A DNA stretch of 64,000 bases from Endobugula sp965225895. Lineage in GTDB: Bacteria; Pseudomonadota; Gammaproteobacteria; Pseudomonadales; Cellvibrionaceae. Location of the stretch: positions 1,054,001 through 1,118,000 of the forward strand of contig CBDDBR010000011.1 of the NCBI GenBank assembly GCA_965225895.1, given 5' to 3'. The stretch's first letter is position 1; each line of letters begins with the position of its first letter. Below, one piece after another: positions 9,339 to 18,224 of this stretch. The position numbers and the translations under genes are program-made. The notes under the pieces are model-generated. The model was not told the origin of the DNA. It saw nothing but the letters and a program-made list of their open reading frames with translations, and did no database searches.

Positions 9339-11022
9339 ATTACTTGAAGTCTCGCATTTAGTCACGCACATCACTAGCGCAGACAATCAGAATACAAATG
9401 AAACAGTAAAAGCAATTAATGATATTAGCTTTAGCATTCACGCAGGCGAAACCTTTGCATTAGTTGGCGAAAGTGGTAGTGGAAAATCCATCACCTCACT
9501 ATCAATTATGCGCTTATTACCCAATGCTGCGACCATTAAACAAGGCCATATACGCTATAAAAATCAAGATTTACTAACACTAACCGAAGCAGAAATGCGC
9601 ACTGTGCGCGGCACAAATATTGGCATGATATTTCAAGAACCAATGACATCACTCAACCCCGTGATGACCATAGGAGAACAAATTGCCGAAGCCGTTAGAA
9701 ATGCTAAACCATCACTACCCCGTCATGAAATTAAAGATGCGGTGCTGGAACTTTTAGATCTTGTAGGTATTCGCAATTATCATGAACGCATTAACGAATA
9801 CCCTCACCAGTTTTCAGGTGGTATGCGTCAACGTGTCATGATTGCTATTGCTTTAGCAGGCGAGCCTGACTTATTGATTGCTGATGAACCCACAACCGCC
9901 TTGGATGTTACCATTCAAGCGCAAATTTTAGAGCTCATAAAAGACATTCAAAAGAAACGCCATATGGCGGTTTTACTCATCACACATGATCTTGGTGTAG
10001 TACATCAAATGGCAGATCACGTAGCCGTAATGCGACACGGTAAAATTTTAGAAACGGCCGATTGCCATACATTTTTTGCCCAGCCGCAACATGAATACAG
10101 CCAACAGCTATTCAATTCAGTACCTAGCTTGGCCAAACGTGGGGAGCGTTTAAGCGTTGTGGGTGATAATAATTCAGCACCACAAAGCACACAAGATAAG
10201 CGACTTAACACATCTACTAACGCTGATATTATTTTATCGGTGAATCAACTTAAAACGTTTTTTCCAATTAAAAAAGGCCTACTCAAACGCACAACTGCCT
10301 ATGTAGAAGCCGTTAACGATGTATCACTCTCGGTTAAAAAAGGCCAAACATTAGCCTTAGTTGGCGAGTCAGGTTCAGGAAAAACCACATTGGCAAAAAC
10401 TATATTGCGTTTATTAACACCGCACTCAGGCAATATTGTTTTTGCGGGTAATGATCTTACCGCTCTGTCTCATCGACAACTCAAAGCTGCGCGTAGTGAT
10501 TTACAAATTATTTTTCAAGACCCCTACTCCTCGATGAACCCTCGTATGTTAGTACGTGATATTTTAGCGGAAGGTATGAAAGCGCTTAACGTCATTAGCT
10601 CAAAACAAGCACAAGAAGAACGTATGCTTGAACTATTAGACTTAGTTGGCTTAGATAAAGACAGTTTATATCGTTATCCTCATCAATTTTCAGGCGGACA
10701 ACGTCAGCGTATTTCAATCGCTCGTGCGCTTGCTGTAGATCCTCAATTAATTATTTGCGATGAACCTACCAGTGCATTAGATGTATCGGTACAAGCACAA
10801 ATTCTTAATTTACTGAAAGACCTACAACAGCGTTTAGGCTTATCGTATTTATTTATTACTCACAACATTTCTGTTGTGGCATATCTTGCCGACGAAATTG
10901 CCGTAATGGTGAATGGAAAAATTGTAGAACACGGTAAAACAGAAGATATTATTGTTCGTCCACAGCAGCAATACACCAAAACACTAATGGCAGCGGTACC
11001 CGAGCTTTATAAAAATCAGTAA
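9331..11022 (+). CDS. Fused double ATPase of peptide ABC importer (DppD-DppF/YejF type)
   Basis: Energises the importer. The 563-residue protein carries two complete ABC domains in tandem. Domain 1 has GESGSGKS (about residues 47-54), FSGGMRQRV and LLIADEPTTALD. Domain 2 has GESGSGKTT (about residues 345-353), FSGGQRQRISIARAL and LIICDEPTSALD. Both therefore keep Walker A, signature and Walker B motifs and should hydrolyse ATP. The linker (about residues 265-300) is polar and matches the oligopeptide-transporter C-terminal extension. As the last gene of the four-gene operon it overlaps the preceding permease by 8 bp. The arrangement is that of yejABEF or gsiA-like systems. Confidence 0.95.
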   Translation: MTKLLEVSHLVTHITSADNQNTNETVKAINDISFSIHAGETFALVGESGSGKSITSLSIMRLLPNAATIKQGHIRYKNQDLLTLTEAEMRTVRGTNIGMIFQEPMTSLNPVMTIGEQIAEAVRNAKPSLPRHEIKDAVLELLDLVGIRNYHERINEYPHQFSGGMRQRVMIAIALAGEPDLLIADEPTTALDVTIQAQILELIKDIQKKRHMAVLLITHDLGVVHQMADHVAVMRHGKILETADCHTFFAQPQHEYSQQLFNSVPSLAKRGERLSVVGDNNSAPQSTQDKRLNTSTNADIILSVNQLKTFFPIKKGLLKRTTAYVEAVNDVSLSVKKGQTLALVGESGSGKTTLAKTILRLLTPHSGNIVFAGNDLTALSHRQLKAARSDLQIIFQDPYSSMNPRMLVRDILAEGMKALNVISSKQAQEERMLELLDLVGLDKDSLYRYPHQFSGGQRQRISIARALAVDPQLIICDEPTSALDVSVQAQILNLLKDLQQRLGLSYLFITHNISVVAYLADEIAVMVNGKIVEHGKTEDIIVRPQQQYTKTLMAAVPELYKNQ

Positions 11023-11080
11023 TAGCGACGACCGCCTAATAAATTACATTGTCATGTGTATGTCATTACATATCGTGTCA

Positions 11081-12505
11081 TTAAAAAACACTGATCGGTT
11101 CTGCGCGCTCCCACTGCTTGGTGGCTTTTTTAACGATAGGGATTACGCGCTCGATTGTTTCTTCCCAGTTATCTTTCCACGCTTGTTTACATAAGCGCAT
11201 TGTTGGATACCAAGGGCTGTCTTCACGGCTCTTTTGCCAACGCCAATCACTGACATAAGGCAAAATATTAATGGTTGGCTTGGCCATGGCGCCCGCTAAA
11301 TGCACCACCGACGTATCAATGCTAATCACCATATCCATGTGATCAATAATGGCTGCCGTATCACCAAAGTCATTAATTTTATCCGACATAATAGATACAT
11401 TGTATTGCGATAACCATTGCTGATCCGCTTCAGATACAGAAACATGCAGTACAAAAAAATGAACATTGGGCAAAGCTAATAATTGTTGAATCGCGGCAAT
11501 AGGCAAGCTTTTCTTATTTTTTTCTTCATAGTGCATGGCATTTTCATTCAATAACGAATCCGTTAATAATGTACTCCATACCAACCCTACTTTAAGCCCC
11601 GTTACATCTGTGTATTTACTCTCTTGCCATGCTAGTTTTGCATTCTCAGGCACAGAAAGATAAGGCACACGGGCAGGAATATTATCGATGCGCACACTCA
11701 TTAAGCCCATCAAACTCATCATGGGTGAATGGTAATCATAACGGCGATTAAAGGTCACACTATTGCCATCCATCATCATCACCTGCCCAACTCCTTGTAA
11801 GGTCGACAATACATTCAATAAAGTCACATGTGATAACTGTAAAATAATATCAACCGTCGCTCCATGACTAACTAGCTCATTCACTAAACGAGAAAATTGA
11901 AGACTATCGCCTAAGCCTTGCTCACTCCATAACAACAGTGACTTTCCTTGAATACGTTCACCCTGCCATTTTGGCATCGGTAAATTTTCAGATTTTATCC
12001 AATCAAGTTTTGGGTGCGATAAAAAACGGTTTTCATAAAGAGGAAAGGCTTCTTCATAACGGCCTTGCGCCAATAACGGCATGCTCATACCAAATGCACT
12101 GGTTGCTGCAAATGTAATGGATAAAGCATGTGTAAATGCCATCAATGACGATTCATTTTCACCCAACATATAATGTGCGGTGCCTAAACGGTGCCACATC
12201 AATCGATCTTTAGGGTGAAAAGAAATACAGCGTTGAGATAACTCAACCACCTTACGATAACGATGGCGCTCAACATAATACGACATAGCAATAGTTGCTA
12301 TTTGTGATGATGCGGGATTTTTTTCAAAAGCAGCAATAATAAAGGCTTCAGCATTATCGACTTGCCCCACTTTATATAAACACCAACCTTTGACTGATTG
12401 TATTTCAATATTGTTGGGCTCAGCAGCTAATATAGCGTCACAGTGCACAACGGCATTAGAAAAGTCATTGGTTTTCAAACACTGATCTAACTTTTCAGAA
12501 GACAT
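11081..12505 (-). CDS. TPR protein with C-terminal GT9-like glycosyltransferase domain
   Basis: A 474-residue soluble protein. Residues about 1-170 form TPR-like helical repeats (AILAAEPNNIEIQSVKGWCLYKVGQ; FHPKDRLMWHRLGTAHYMLG). The rest resembles a family-9/GT-B type domain: LPMPKWQGERIQGKSLLLWSEQGLGDSLQF at about 186-215, VVHLAGAMAKPT near 403, then DWRW and SPWYPTMRL. No signal peptide or membrane segment is visible. It starts 7 bp after the ccmG stop on the same strand, exactly where ccmH/ccmI normally sit, but it is not CcmI, which has two N-terminal membrane helices. Such TPR-GT proteins often modify flagellin or surface glycans; that role here is inference. Confidence 0.75.
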   Translation of the reverse strand: MSSEKLDQCLKTNDFSNAVVHCDAILAAEPNNIEIQSVKGWCLYKVGQVDNAEAFIIAAFEKNPASSQIATIAMSYYVERHRYRKVVELSQRCISFHPKDRLMWHRLGTAHYMLGENESSLMAFTHALSITFAATSAFGMSMPLLAQGRYEEAFPLYENRFLSHPKLDWIKSENLPMPKWQGERIQGKSLLLWSEQGLGDSLQFSRLVNELVSHGATVDIILQLSHVTLLNVLSTLQGVGQVMMMDGNSVTFNRRYDYHSPMMSLMGLMSVRIDNIPARVPYLSVPENAKLAWQESKYTDVTGLKVGLVWSTLLTDSLLNENAMHYEEKNKKSLPIAAIQQLLALPNVHFFVLHVSVSEADQQWLSQYNVSIMSDKINDFGDTAAIIDHMDMVISIDTSVVHLAGAMAKPTINILPYVSDWRWQKSREDSPWYPTMRLCKQAWKDNWEETIERVIPIVKKATKQWERAEPISVF

Positions 12506-12511
12506 AACTAG

Positions 12512-13054
12512 TTATAAATAACGATCAAATAAAGGTTTTAGTGTTGTATTCCACACATCCATATCAACAATACCTACGTGCTTGTAACGAATAACACCTT
12601 GCTTATCAACAATATAGGTTTCTGGAGCACCAAACACACCTAAATCAAGCCCTAGGGTTCCTGTAGAATCAACAATATTATATTGATAAGGATTACCTAA
12701 CTTTTCTAACCATTCTATAGCCGCTTGATCATTGTCTTTATAATTAATACCGATAATAGGTATCCCTTGCTCGGCTAATTGGTTAAGCACGGGGTGCTCA
12801 AACTTACATGCCACACACCATGTTGCCCACACATTAACCAATGATACCTGCCCCAACAAATCATCATGCGTTAATGTTGTTTCAGTATCGCCTAATTTTG
12901 CCAATGTAAATGTAGGAAAGGTTTTATCAATTAATGCCGAGGGCATCGCATTGGGATCTAACGATAAACCCCGCCAAAAGAAAAACGCCAATACCATAAA
13001 TACAGCAAGAGGAATGAATAAAAATAAACGATTTTTCATACTCGCTTTCGACAT
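12512..13054 (-). CDS. ccmG: Thiol:disulfide interchange protein CcmG/DsbE
   Basis: Periplasmic, membrane-anchored thioredoxin that keeps the CXXCH motif of apocytochrome c reduced for haem attachment. The 180-residue protein has an N-terminal anchor (LFLFIPLAVFMVLAFFFW, about residues 9-26), the thioredoxin active site WATWCVACKFEHP (CVAC near residues 79-82, with the CcmG-typical acidic residue after it), and the family segment GAPETYIVDKQGVIRYKHVG. It starts 5 bp after ccmF in a cluster running A to G. The normal partner gene ccmH is not next to it. Confidence 0.95.
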   Translation of the reverse strand: MSKASMKNRLFLFIPLAVFMVLAFFFWRGLSLDPNAMPSALIDKTFPTFTLAKLGDTETTLTHDDLLGQVSLVNVWATWCVACKFEHPVLNQLAEQGIPIIGINYKDNDQAAIEWLEKLGNPYQYNIVDSTGTLGLDLGVFGAPETYIVDKQGVIRYKHVGIVDMDVWNTTLKPLFDRYL

Positions 13055-13058
13055 AGAA

Positions 13059-15071
13059 TTACACCGCCTTATCTACAGGGGTATGACGCTTAGCCGATAC
13101 CGCTGCTGCCGATGCTTTCGTGGTATTTTTTAAGCGATAACGTTTATCCATTACCGCCAATAAACCACCCAAGCCCATAAACAATGAACCAAACCAAATC
13201 CAATTAACAAATGGTTTATCGTGCAAGCGAATCGCCCATGCTTCTTTACCTTCGGCAGTAACACCTAGCTCTTCACCCAGCGCGACATAAATATCGCCCC
13301 AAAAACCCGAGTCAATTCCCGCTTCGGTCATCACATTACCACCCGATAAATACTGACGTTTTTCTGGGTATAACGAACTAATAAGCTGCTGATCTTGATA
13401 AACATTCACATGACCTTGTTGCGCGTGATAATTTGGCCCTTTAATATTATTGATTACCACTAAATGGTATTCATAACGTCCAAGCTCTAAACGCTCACCT
13501 TCTTCCATACGTAGATCACGCTGATCACTATAAATCGTATTTAAGCATGCGCCCAACAAGGTAACAGCAACACCTATATGTGCCAAAACCATACCGTAAT
13601 AACTGCGCGTTAAGCGTGATAAGCCTTTAGATAAACTCGCCGCATTGCGTACCTTATGTAATATATCAACTCCCAAGGTAGCAAAAATCCACACACCTAC
13701 CGCTACCGCAATGGCAGCAGACACAGAGTACTCCGTTGCATACACCCAAGGGAAAATAGCACCCAATACCAAGCTTATAGCGATCGGATGTTTTATACAG
13801 TTCCATACGCGATCACGCCCTGTTTTTTTCCATAAGGTCAGTGGCCCAATACCCATTAACACACACAAAACACCCATTAACGGCACAAAAAAGGCATTAA
13901 AGTACGGTGGGCCAACAGAGATTTTTCCCCAGCCAAGAGCATCCGCAAAGAGTGGATACAATGTACCTAGCAATACCGTTAGCATAACAATCGCTAAAAC
14001 AATGTTATTACTTAATAAGAAAAATTCACGGGATAACCATTCAAATGATGCAATACTTTTTACCGCTGGTGCTCGTAGTGCATATAGTAATAAAGAGCCA
14101 CCAATCACAACCAATAAAAATCCTAAAATAAATACACCACGCTCTGGGTCATTAGCAAAAGCATGCACCGATGTTAATACACCTGAACGCACAAGGAATG
14201 TGCCTAATAAACTTAAAGAGAAAGCAAAAATCGCCAATAAAATAGTCCAGCTTTTAAACACTCCACGCTTTTCAGTGACCGCTAAAGAGTGAATCAACGC
14301 CGTACCGACTAACCAAGGCATAAACGATGCATTTTCTACAGGATCCCAAAACCACCAACCGCCCCAACCCAGTTCGTAGTATGCCCACCAACTTCCTAGA
14401 GCAATACCTACTGTTAAAAATGCCCAAGCCACTGTTGTCCACGGACGCGACCAACGCGCCCATGCACTATCTAAACGACCCGACATTAAAGCCGCAATTG
14501 CAAAAGCAAAAGCAACCGAAAAACCCACATAGCCCATATACAGCATTGGCGGATGAATAATTAAACCTGGATCTTGTAATAAAGGGTTAAGGTCGGCACC
14601 TTCTGCGGGTGCAAATGGCAAAATACGATCAAAAGGATTTGAGGTTAATAACATAAACAATAAAAAGCCAACGCCAATCATACCCATCACCGATAGAACG
14701 CGTGCCAACATATCAATGGGTAAATGACGACTAAACACTGCAACCGCAAATGTCCATACCGATAAAATCAATGCCCACAGCAGCAACGATCCTTCATGTC
14801 CGCCCCATACTGCACTCACTTTATATACATTGGGCAATAATGTCGTTGAGTGATTGGCAACATATTTAACCGTAAAGTCATCTTGTAAAAATGCTTGTAC
14901 CAAGCAAAAGAAACTCAGTAATAAGAAAACAAAACTACCCGTAGCCAACGAACGGCTACTGGCCATTAGCATGGTATTGTTTTTATATACCCCAACAAGT
15001 GGTACCACCATCAAGCATACATACAGGCAAAGGGAAAGAATAAGAGAGAAATGGCCTAACTCTGGAAACAT
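13059..15071 (-). CDS. ccmF: Cytochrome c haem lyase subunit CcmF
   Basis: Polytopic inner-membrane protein that, with CcmH, transfers haem from CcmE to apocytochrome c. Its 670 residues match the family (about 650). Many hydrophobic segments are visible, with the tryptophan-rich haem-binding WWD domain GWGGWWFWDPVENASFMPWL at about residues 232-251. The N-terminal PELGHFSLILSL and the large periplasmic C-terminal region with GEELG are also typical. It is flanked by ccmE and ccmG on the same strand. It is the largest gene of the cluster and is intact. Confidence 0.97.
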   Translation of the reverse strand: MFPELGHFSLILSLCLYVCLMVVPLVGVYKNNTMLMASSRSLATGSFVFLLLSFFCLVQAFLQDDFTVKYVANHSTTLLPNVYKVSAVWGGHEGSLLLWALILSVWTFAVAVFSRHLPIDMLARVLSVMGMIGVGFLLFMLLTSNPFDRILPFAPAEGADLNPLLQDPGLIIHPPMLYMGYVGFSVAFAFAIAALMSGRLDSAWARWSRPWTTVAWAFLTVGIALGSWWAYYELGWGGWWFWDPVENASFMPWLVGTALIHSLAVTEKRGVFKSWTILLAIFAFSLSLLGTFLVRSGVLTSVHAFANDPERGVFILGFLLVVIGGSLLLYALRAPAVKSIASFEWLSREFFLLSNNIVLAIVMLTVLLGTLYPLFADALGWGKISVGPPYFNAFFVPLMGVLCVLMGIGPLTLWKKTGRDRVWNCIKHPIAISLVLGAIFPWVYATEYSVSAAIAVAVGVWIFATLGVDILHKVRNAASLSKGLSRLTRSYYGMVLAHIGVAVTLLGACLNTIYSDQRDLRMEEGERLELGRYEYHLVVINNIKGPNYHAQQGHVNVYQDQQLISSLYPEKRQYLSGGNVMTEAGIDSGFWGDIYVALGEELGVTAEGKEAWAIRLHDKPFVNWIWFGSLFMGLGGLLAVMDKRYRLKNTTKASAAAVSAKRHTPVDKAV

Positions 15072-15126
15072 ATGTAATACTCTAACTAGTCAACATGAAT
15101 AAATGTGATGAAAAACGATCAATAAA

Positions 15127-15594
15127 TTATATCTTTTCACAACTTGCTTGATGTTCAGTACCCGACTCTTCACTGGCTTGGCTCATCGCTTCCGCCACTT
15201 CGGGCGGCATATAATTTTCGTCGTGCTTTGCTAATACTTCGGTCGCTTGAAAAACACCACTGTCATCTAACATACCATTAACTACCGCGGCCTCGCCTTC
15301 AGTAAATAAATCAGGCAATATTCCTGTATAGCTTACAGGTACCTCAGCTTTACCGTCAGTAATACGAAAATCAACTTGTAAGGTTTCTGTTGAGCGCACA
15401 ATAGAACCTGGTACAACACAACCACCGCCACGAATACGTGCATTTACTGGCGCTTCACCCGAAGCAATTTTTGATGGCGGATAAAATAAATTAATGTTTT
15501 CTCGTAACGCATAGGTCATTAATAAAACCGCAATACTTGAAAATATCACAACAAATAACACAATAAAAAGACGTTGTTTACGAACAGGATGCAT
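15127..15594 (-). CDS. ccmE: Haem chaperone CcmE
   Basis: Periplasmic haem chaperone that binds haem covalently through a histidine and delivers it to CcmF/H. The 155-residue protein has a short cytoplasmic N-terminus, one membrane anchor (LFIVLFVVIFSSIAVLLMTYAL, about residues 9-30), an OB-fold with VSYTGILPDLFTEGEAAVV, and the haem-binding segment VLAKHDENYMPPEV (His near residue 124). Where E. coli reads GGMVMPGS this protein has GGGCVVPGS, placing a cysteine in the OB-fold, and a second cysteine lies in the tail (QASCEKI). Start ATG at 15594; 26 bp separate it from ccmD. Confidence 0.96.
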   Translation of the reverse strand: MHPVRKQRLFIVLFVVIFSSIAVLLMTYALRENINLFYPPSKIASGEAPVNARIRGGGCVVPGSIVRSTETLQVDFRITDGKAEVPVSYTGILPDLFTEGEAAVVNGMLDDSGVFQATEVLAKHDENYMPPEVAEAMSQASEESGTEHQASCEKI

Positions 15595-15620
15595 ACTATT
15601 ACTCTATATAATAAAAAGAT

Positions 15621-15803
15621 TTATTGAGGTTGGTTATCTATACGTTGCTGGCGTTTTAGCTGGATGATTAACGCCTTTTTTTTCACATAAGGCACCCATA
15701 TTAATGCGCCAACTGCGACAGCAGTAATTGCATAACACGCCCAAACATAAGCGCCATGCCCATCCATCATGAGTAATTCATTTATCGAATCAAACTGAAA
15801 CAT
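15621..15803 (-). CDS. ccmD: Haem exporter accessory protein CcmD
   Basis: Small membrane protein of 60 residues that helps release holo-CcmE from the CcmABC complex. It has one hydrophobic helix (HGAYVWACYAITAVAVGALIWV, about residues 16-37) followed by a charged tail with LKRQQR, and the typical start FQFDSINELLMMDGHGAYVW. Identification rests on these features plus its place between ccmC and ccmE. A 75-bp gap separates it from the ccmC stop. Confidence 0.92.
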   Translation of the reverse strand: MFQFDSINELLMMDGHGAYVWACYAITAVAVGALIWVPYVKKKALIIQLKRQQRIDNQPQ

Positions 15804-15878
15804 GCTGTATTTTCTCTTAATTACTATCTACATTATTCATTAGGGGTGAGCGAACTTGTAATCGCAACCAGTAACGGA

Positions 15879-16622
15879 TTATTTTTTATCCAGCACTAAT
15901 GCTTTCACCCACGATGTTTTATATTCTGTTTCTATAATTTGTAACCGTGTCCAATGCATTAGCAACCATGTATATAAGGCATAAAACGCTACAATCATAA
16001 TCAGCAGTGGATAAGCCATCGACGGGTCAATACTGGATTCTCCCGTTAATTTTAAAGTGGCAGGCTGATGTAAGGTAAACCACCAATCAACCGATTTATA
16101 AATAATGGGAATATTAATCGTACCGACCAAGGCTAAAATCGCACTGGCTTTATTAGCTGTTGTTTGATTTTGATACGCACCTTGTAACGCAATAATGCCC
16201 AAATACAAAAAGAATAAAATTAACATTGAGGTAATACGGGCATCCCATACCCACCATGTTCCCCACGTGGGCTTACCCCATATAGCACCCGTGACTAAAG
16301 CAATAAACGTTAGCACCGCACCAATCGGCGCAGCCGACCGCATCACCATATAGGACAACTTCATCTGCCAAATAATTCCCACCGCACCTGCAATTGCCAT
16401 AATATAATAGCCTGCCAAGGCTAAAAAGGCGGCTGGCACGTGAATATAAATAATGCGGTAACTGTTACCTTGCTTACTATCGATCGGCGCAAAGCCTAAA
16501 CCCCAAGCCACGCCTACTATGAGTAAAATCCCAGCGAATAAAGCTAACCACGGCATCCAAGTATTGGTTTTTTCATAAAACCAACGCGGAGAACCCAAGC
16601 GATGAAACCACTGCCAATTCAC
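15879..16622 (-). CDS. ccmC: Haem delivery protein CcmC
   Basis: Inner-membrane protein that presents haem to CcmE. The 247-residue protein has six predicted hydrophobic segments and the WWD-type motif WGTWWVWDARITSMLILFFLYLG at about residues 122-144. Conserved histidines flank it in YIHVPAAF (near residue 59) and in FTLHQPATLK (near residue 189). Length matches the family. It lies 68 bp downstream of ccmB. Confidence 0.96.
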   Translation of the reverse strand: MNWQWFHRLGSPRWFYEKTNTWMPWLALFAGILLIVGVAWGLGFAPIDSKQGNSYRIIYIHVPAAFLALAGYYIMAIAGAVGIIWQMKLSYMVMRSAAPIGAVLTFIALVTGAIWGKPTWGTWWVWDARITSMLILFFLYLGIIALQGAYQNQTTANKASAILALVGTINIPIIYKSVDWWFTLHQPATLKLTGESSIDPSMAYPLLIMIVAFYALYTWLLMHWTRLQIIETEYKTSWVKALVLDKK

Positions 16623-16690
16623 ACTATAACCCCTTGTATCACTCTTATTATTTTTTCTACTGTATGCTCACTAACCACACAACAATGACT

Positions 16691-17383
16691 CTATTCTTGA
16701 ACACTCATTTTTAAAGCGCCTGCAATTGCCAACGGCGCTAAGACCAACGCTACTGCACAAAACATGCCTAGTACCGCCAAAGACCCAAGGTAAGGCACTC
16801 CCTCTACTGCGGAGCGTACCGAGCTTGCACCAAAAATCAGCACAGGCACATATAAAGGCATAATAATCAACGATAATAATAAACCGCCTTTACGTAAAGA
16901 CACGGTTAATGCAGCACCAATACCGCCTACGAGACTTAAAGTCATCGTACCTAATAACAAAGATAACCACAAAGGCACATAACCATCGGCAGGCAATGAC
17001 AATAAGACACCTAATAACGGCGCAACAATAGTGAGAGGTAAGCCTGTTGTTAACCAATGGGCAACGACTTTGGTAATAACCATCAAATACAATGGCTGAG
17101 GGCTTAACAATAATTGCTCTAAGGTGCCATCTTCATAATCACTACGAAACAAGCCATCTAACGATAACAAACAAGCTAATAAGGCAATCACCCACAATAA
17201 CCCCGGCGCTAGGCCCGATAATGTGGCTGCTTGTGGCGAGATGCCCAAAGGCATCATGGTAACCACCATCAAAAAAAACACAATGGGATTAAGCATATCG
17301 CTACGTTGGCGAAAAGCGATCACCATGTCGCGACCAAAAACGGAACGTAGTGTTAGCCACAAAGACGGGGCTTTAGACATCAT
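16691..17383 (-). CDS. ccmB: Haem exporter permease CcmB
   Basis: Membrane subunit of the CcmABC complex, 230 residues with about six hydrophobic stretches. The start FGRDMVIAFRQRSDMLNPIVFFLMVVTMMPLGISP and the segment EDGTLEQLLLSPQPLYLMVITKVVAHW are typical of CcmB. The gene overlaps the end of ccmA by 11 bp, consistent with translational coupling of the ATPase and permease. Confidence 0.96.
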   Translation of the reverse strand: MMSKAPSLWLTLRSVFGRDMVIAFRQRSDMLNPIVFFLMVVTMMPLGISPQAATLSGLAPGLLWVIALLACLLSLDGLFRSDYEDGTLEQLLLSPQPLYLMVITKVVAHWLTTGLPLTIVAPLLGVLLSLPADGYVPLWLSLLLGTMTLSLVGGIGAALTVSLRKGGLLLSLIIMPLYVPVLIFGASSVRSAVEGVPYLGSLAVLGMFCAVALVLAPLAIAGALKMSVQE

Positions 17384-18092
17384 CGCCCCCGTTTTGGGTC
17401 ATCGTTTCACAAGAATTATCCGTAGAACGGCTATTAATAGCCCTATTTTTGCGGGGTAAGTAATCCACTAATGATAAATGACGTAGCCCCTTCACTTGAG
17501 GTGGCTGATGGCTTGTCATAATCACACAGCCCCCTTGGCTCGCATGCTCGGCAAACAATGCCTCTAACTTAGCCACACCCTGTGTATCTAGTGCGGTATA
17601 AGGTTCATCTAATACCCATACCAATGCATCACTCAGATATAAACGCGCCAATGCTACACGGCGGTTTTGCCCTGCAGATAATTGATAACCCGCCATATCT
17701 TCGTAGCCATACAGCCCCACTTGCGCCAATGCATCATCAATTTGTTCCAGATCGCACTGACCGTTTAAATGGCCTAAAAAACGCAGGTTTTCACGAGGAG
17801 TAAGGGTTTTCTTAATACCAGGCAGATGACCAATAAATAATAACTGAGAAAGAAACTCATAATTAACACGGCTGATCGACTCCCCTTGCCAGAGTATATC
17901 GCCATCATAATCAGGAAATAGCCCTGTTAATGCGCGTAATAAGGTCGTTTTGCCTGTGCCATTAGGACCTTCGATTTGAACAATATCGCCCGCATTGATC
18001 GAAAAATCAATATCACAAAATAGCTCACGACCATCGCGTGTACATCCTAATTGGCTAAACTGTAATAACGGCTGCTGAAGAGTAGACATCAA
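17373..18092 (-). CDS. ccmA: Haem exporter ATPase CcmA
   Basis: ATPase subunit of CcmABC, needed to release haem-loaded CcmE. In 239 residues it carries Walker A GPNGTGKTTLLRAL (about residues 39-52), signature LSAGQNRRVALARL (about 138-151) and Walker B VWVLDEPYTALD. The C-terminal tail after DYLPRKNRAIN is longer than usual and overlaps ccmB by 11 bp. It is the first gene of the ccm operon and is divergent from fliK, with a 132-bp gap between them that must hold both promoters. Confidence 0.96.
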   Translation of the reverse strand: MMSTLQQPLLQFSQLGCTRDGRELFCDIDFSINAGDIVQIEGPNGTGKTTLLRALTGLFPDYDGDILWQGESISRVNYEFLSQLLFIGHLPGIKKTLTPRENLRFLGHLNGQCDLEQIDDALAQVGLYGYEDMAGYQLSAGQNRRVALARLYLSDALVWVLDEPYTALDTQGVAKLEALFAEHASQGGCVIMTSHQPPQVKGLRHLSLVDYLPRKNRAINSRSTDNSCETMTQNGGDDV

Positions 18093-18224
18093 ATAAACTA
18101 ATAATTATATAAAAGCCCTATTATACGGCCAACTACAGAAATAGATAGAACTTGTCTATGCTTAGAAGTACAAGATCACCCATGAGTTTACTCACCCTTT
18201 ATAGGCTACAGGCAAAAATACGCT

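Noticed and set aside
11081..12505. TPR protein as CcmI
   Set aside because: It has no N-terminal membrane helices, and its C-terminal part resembles a GT9-like domain.
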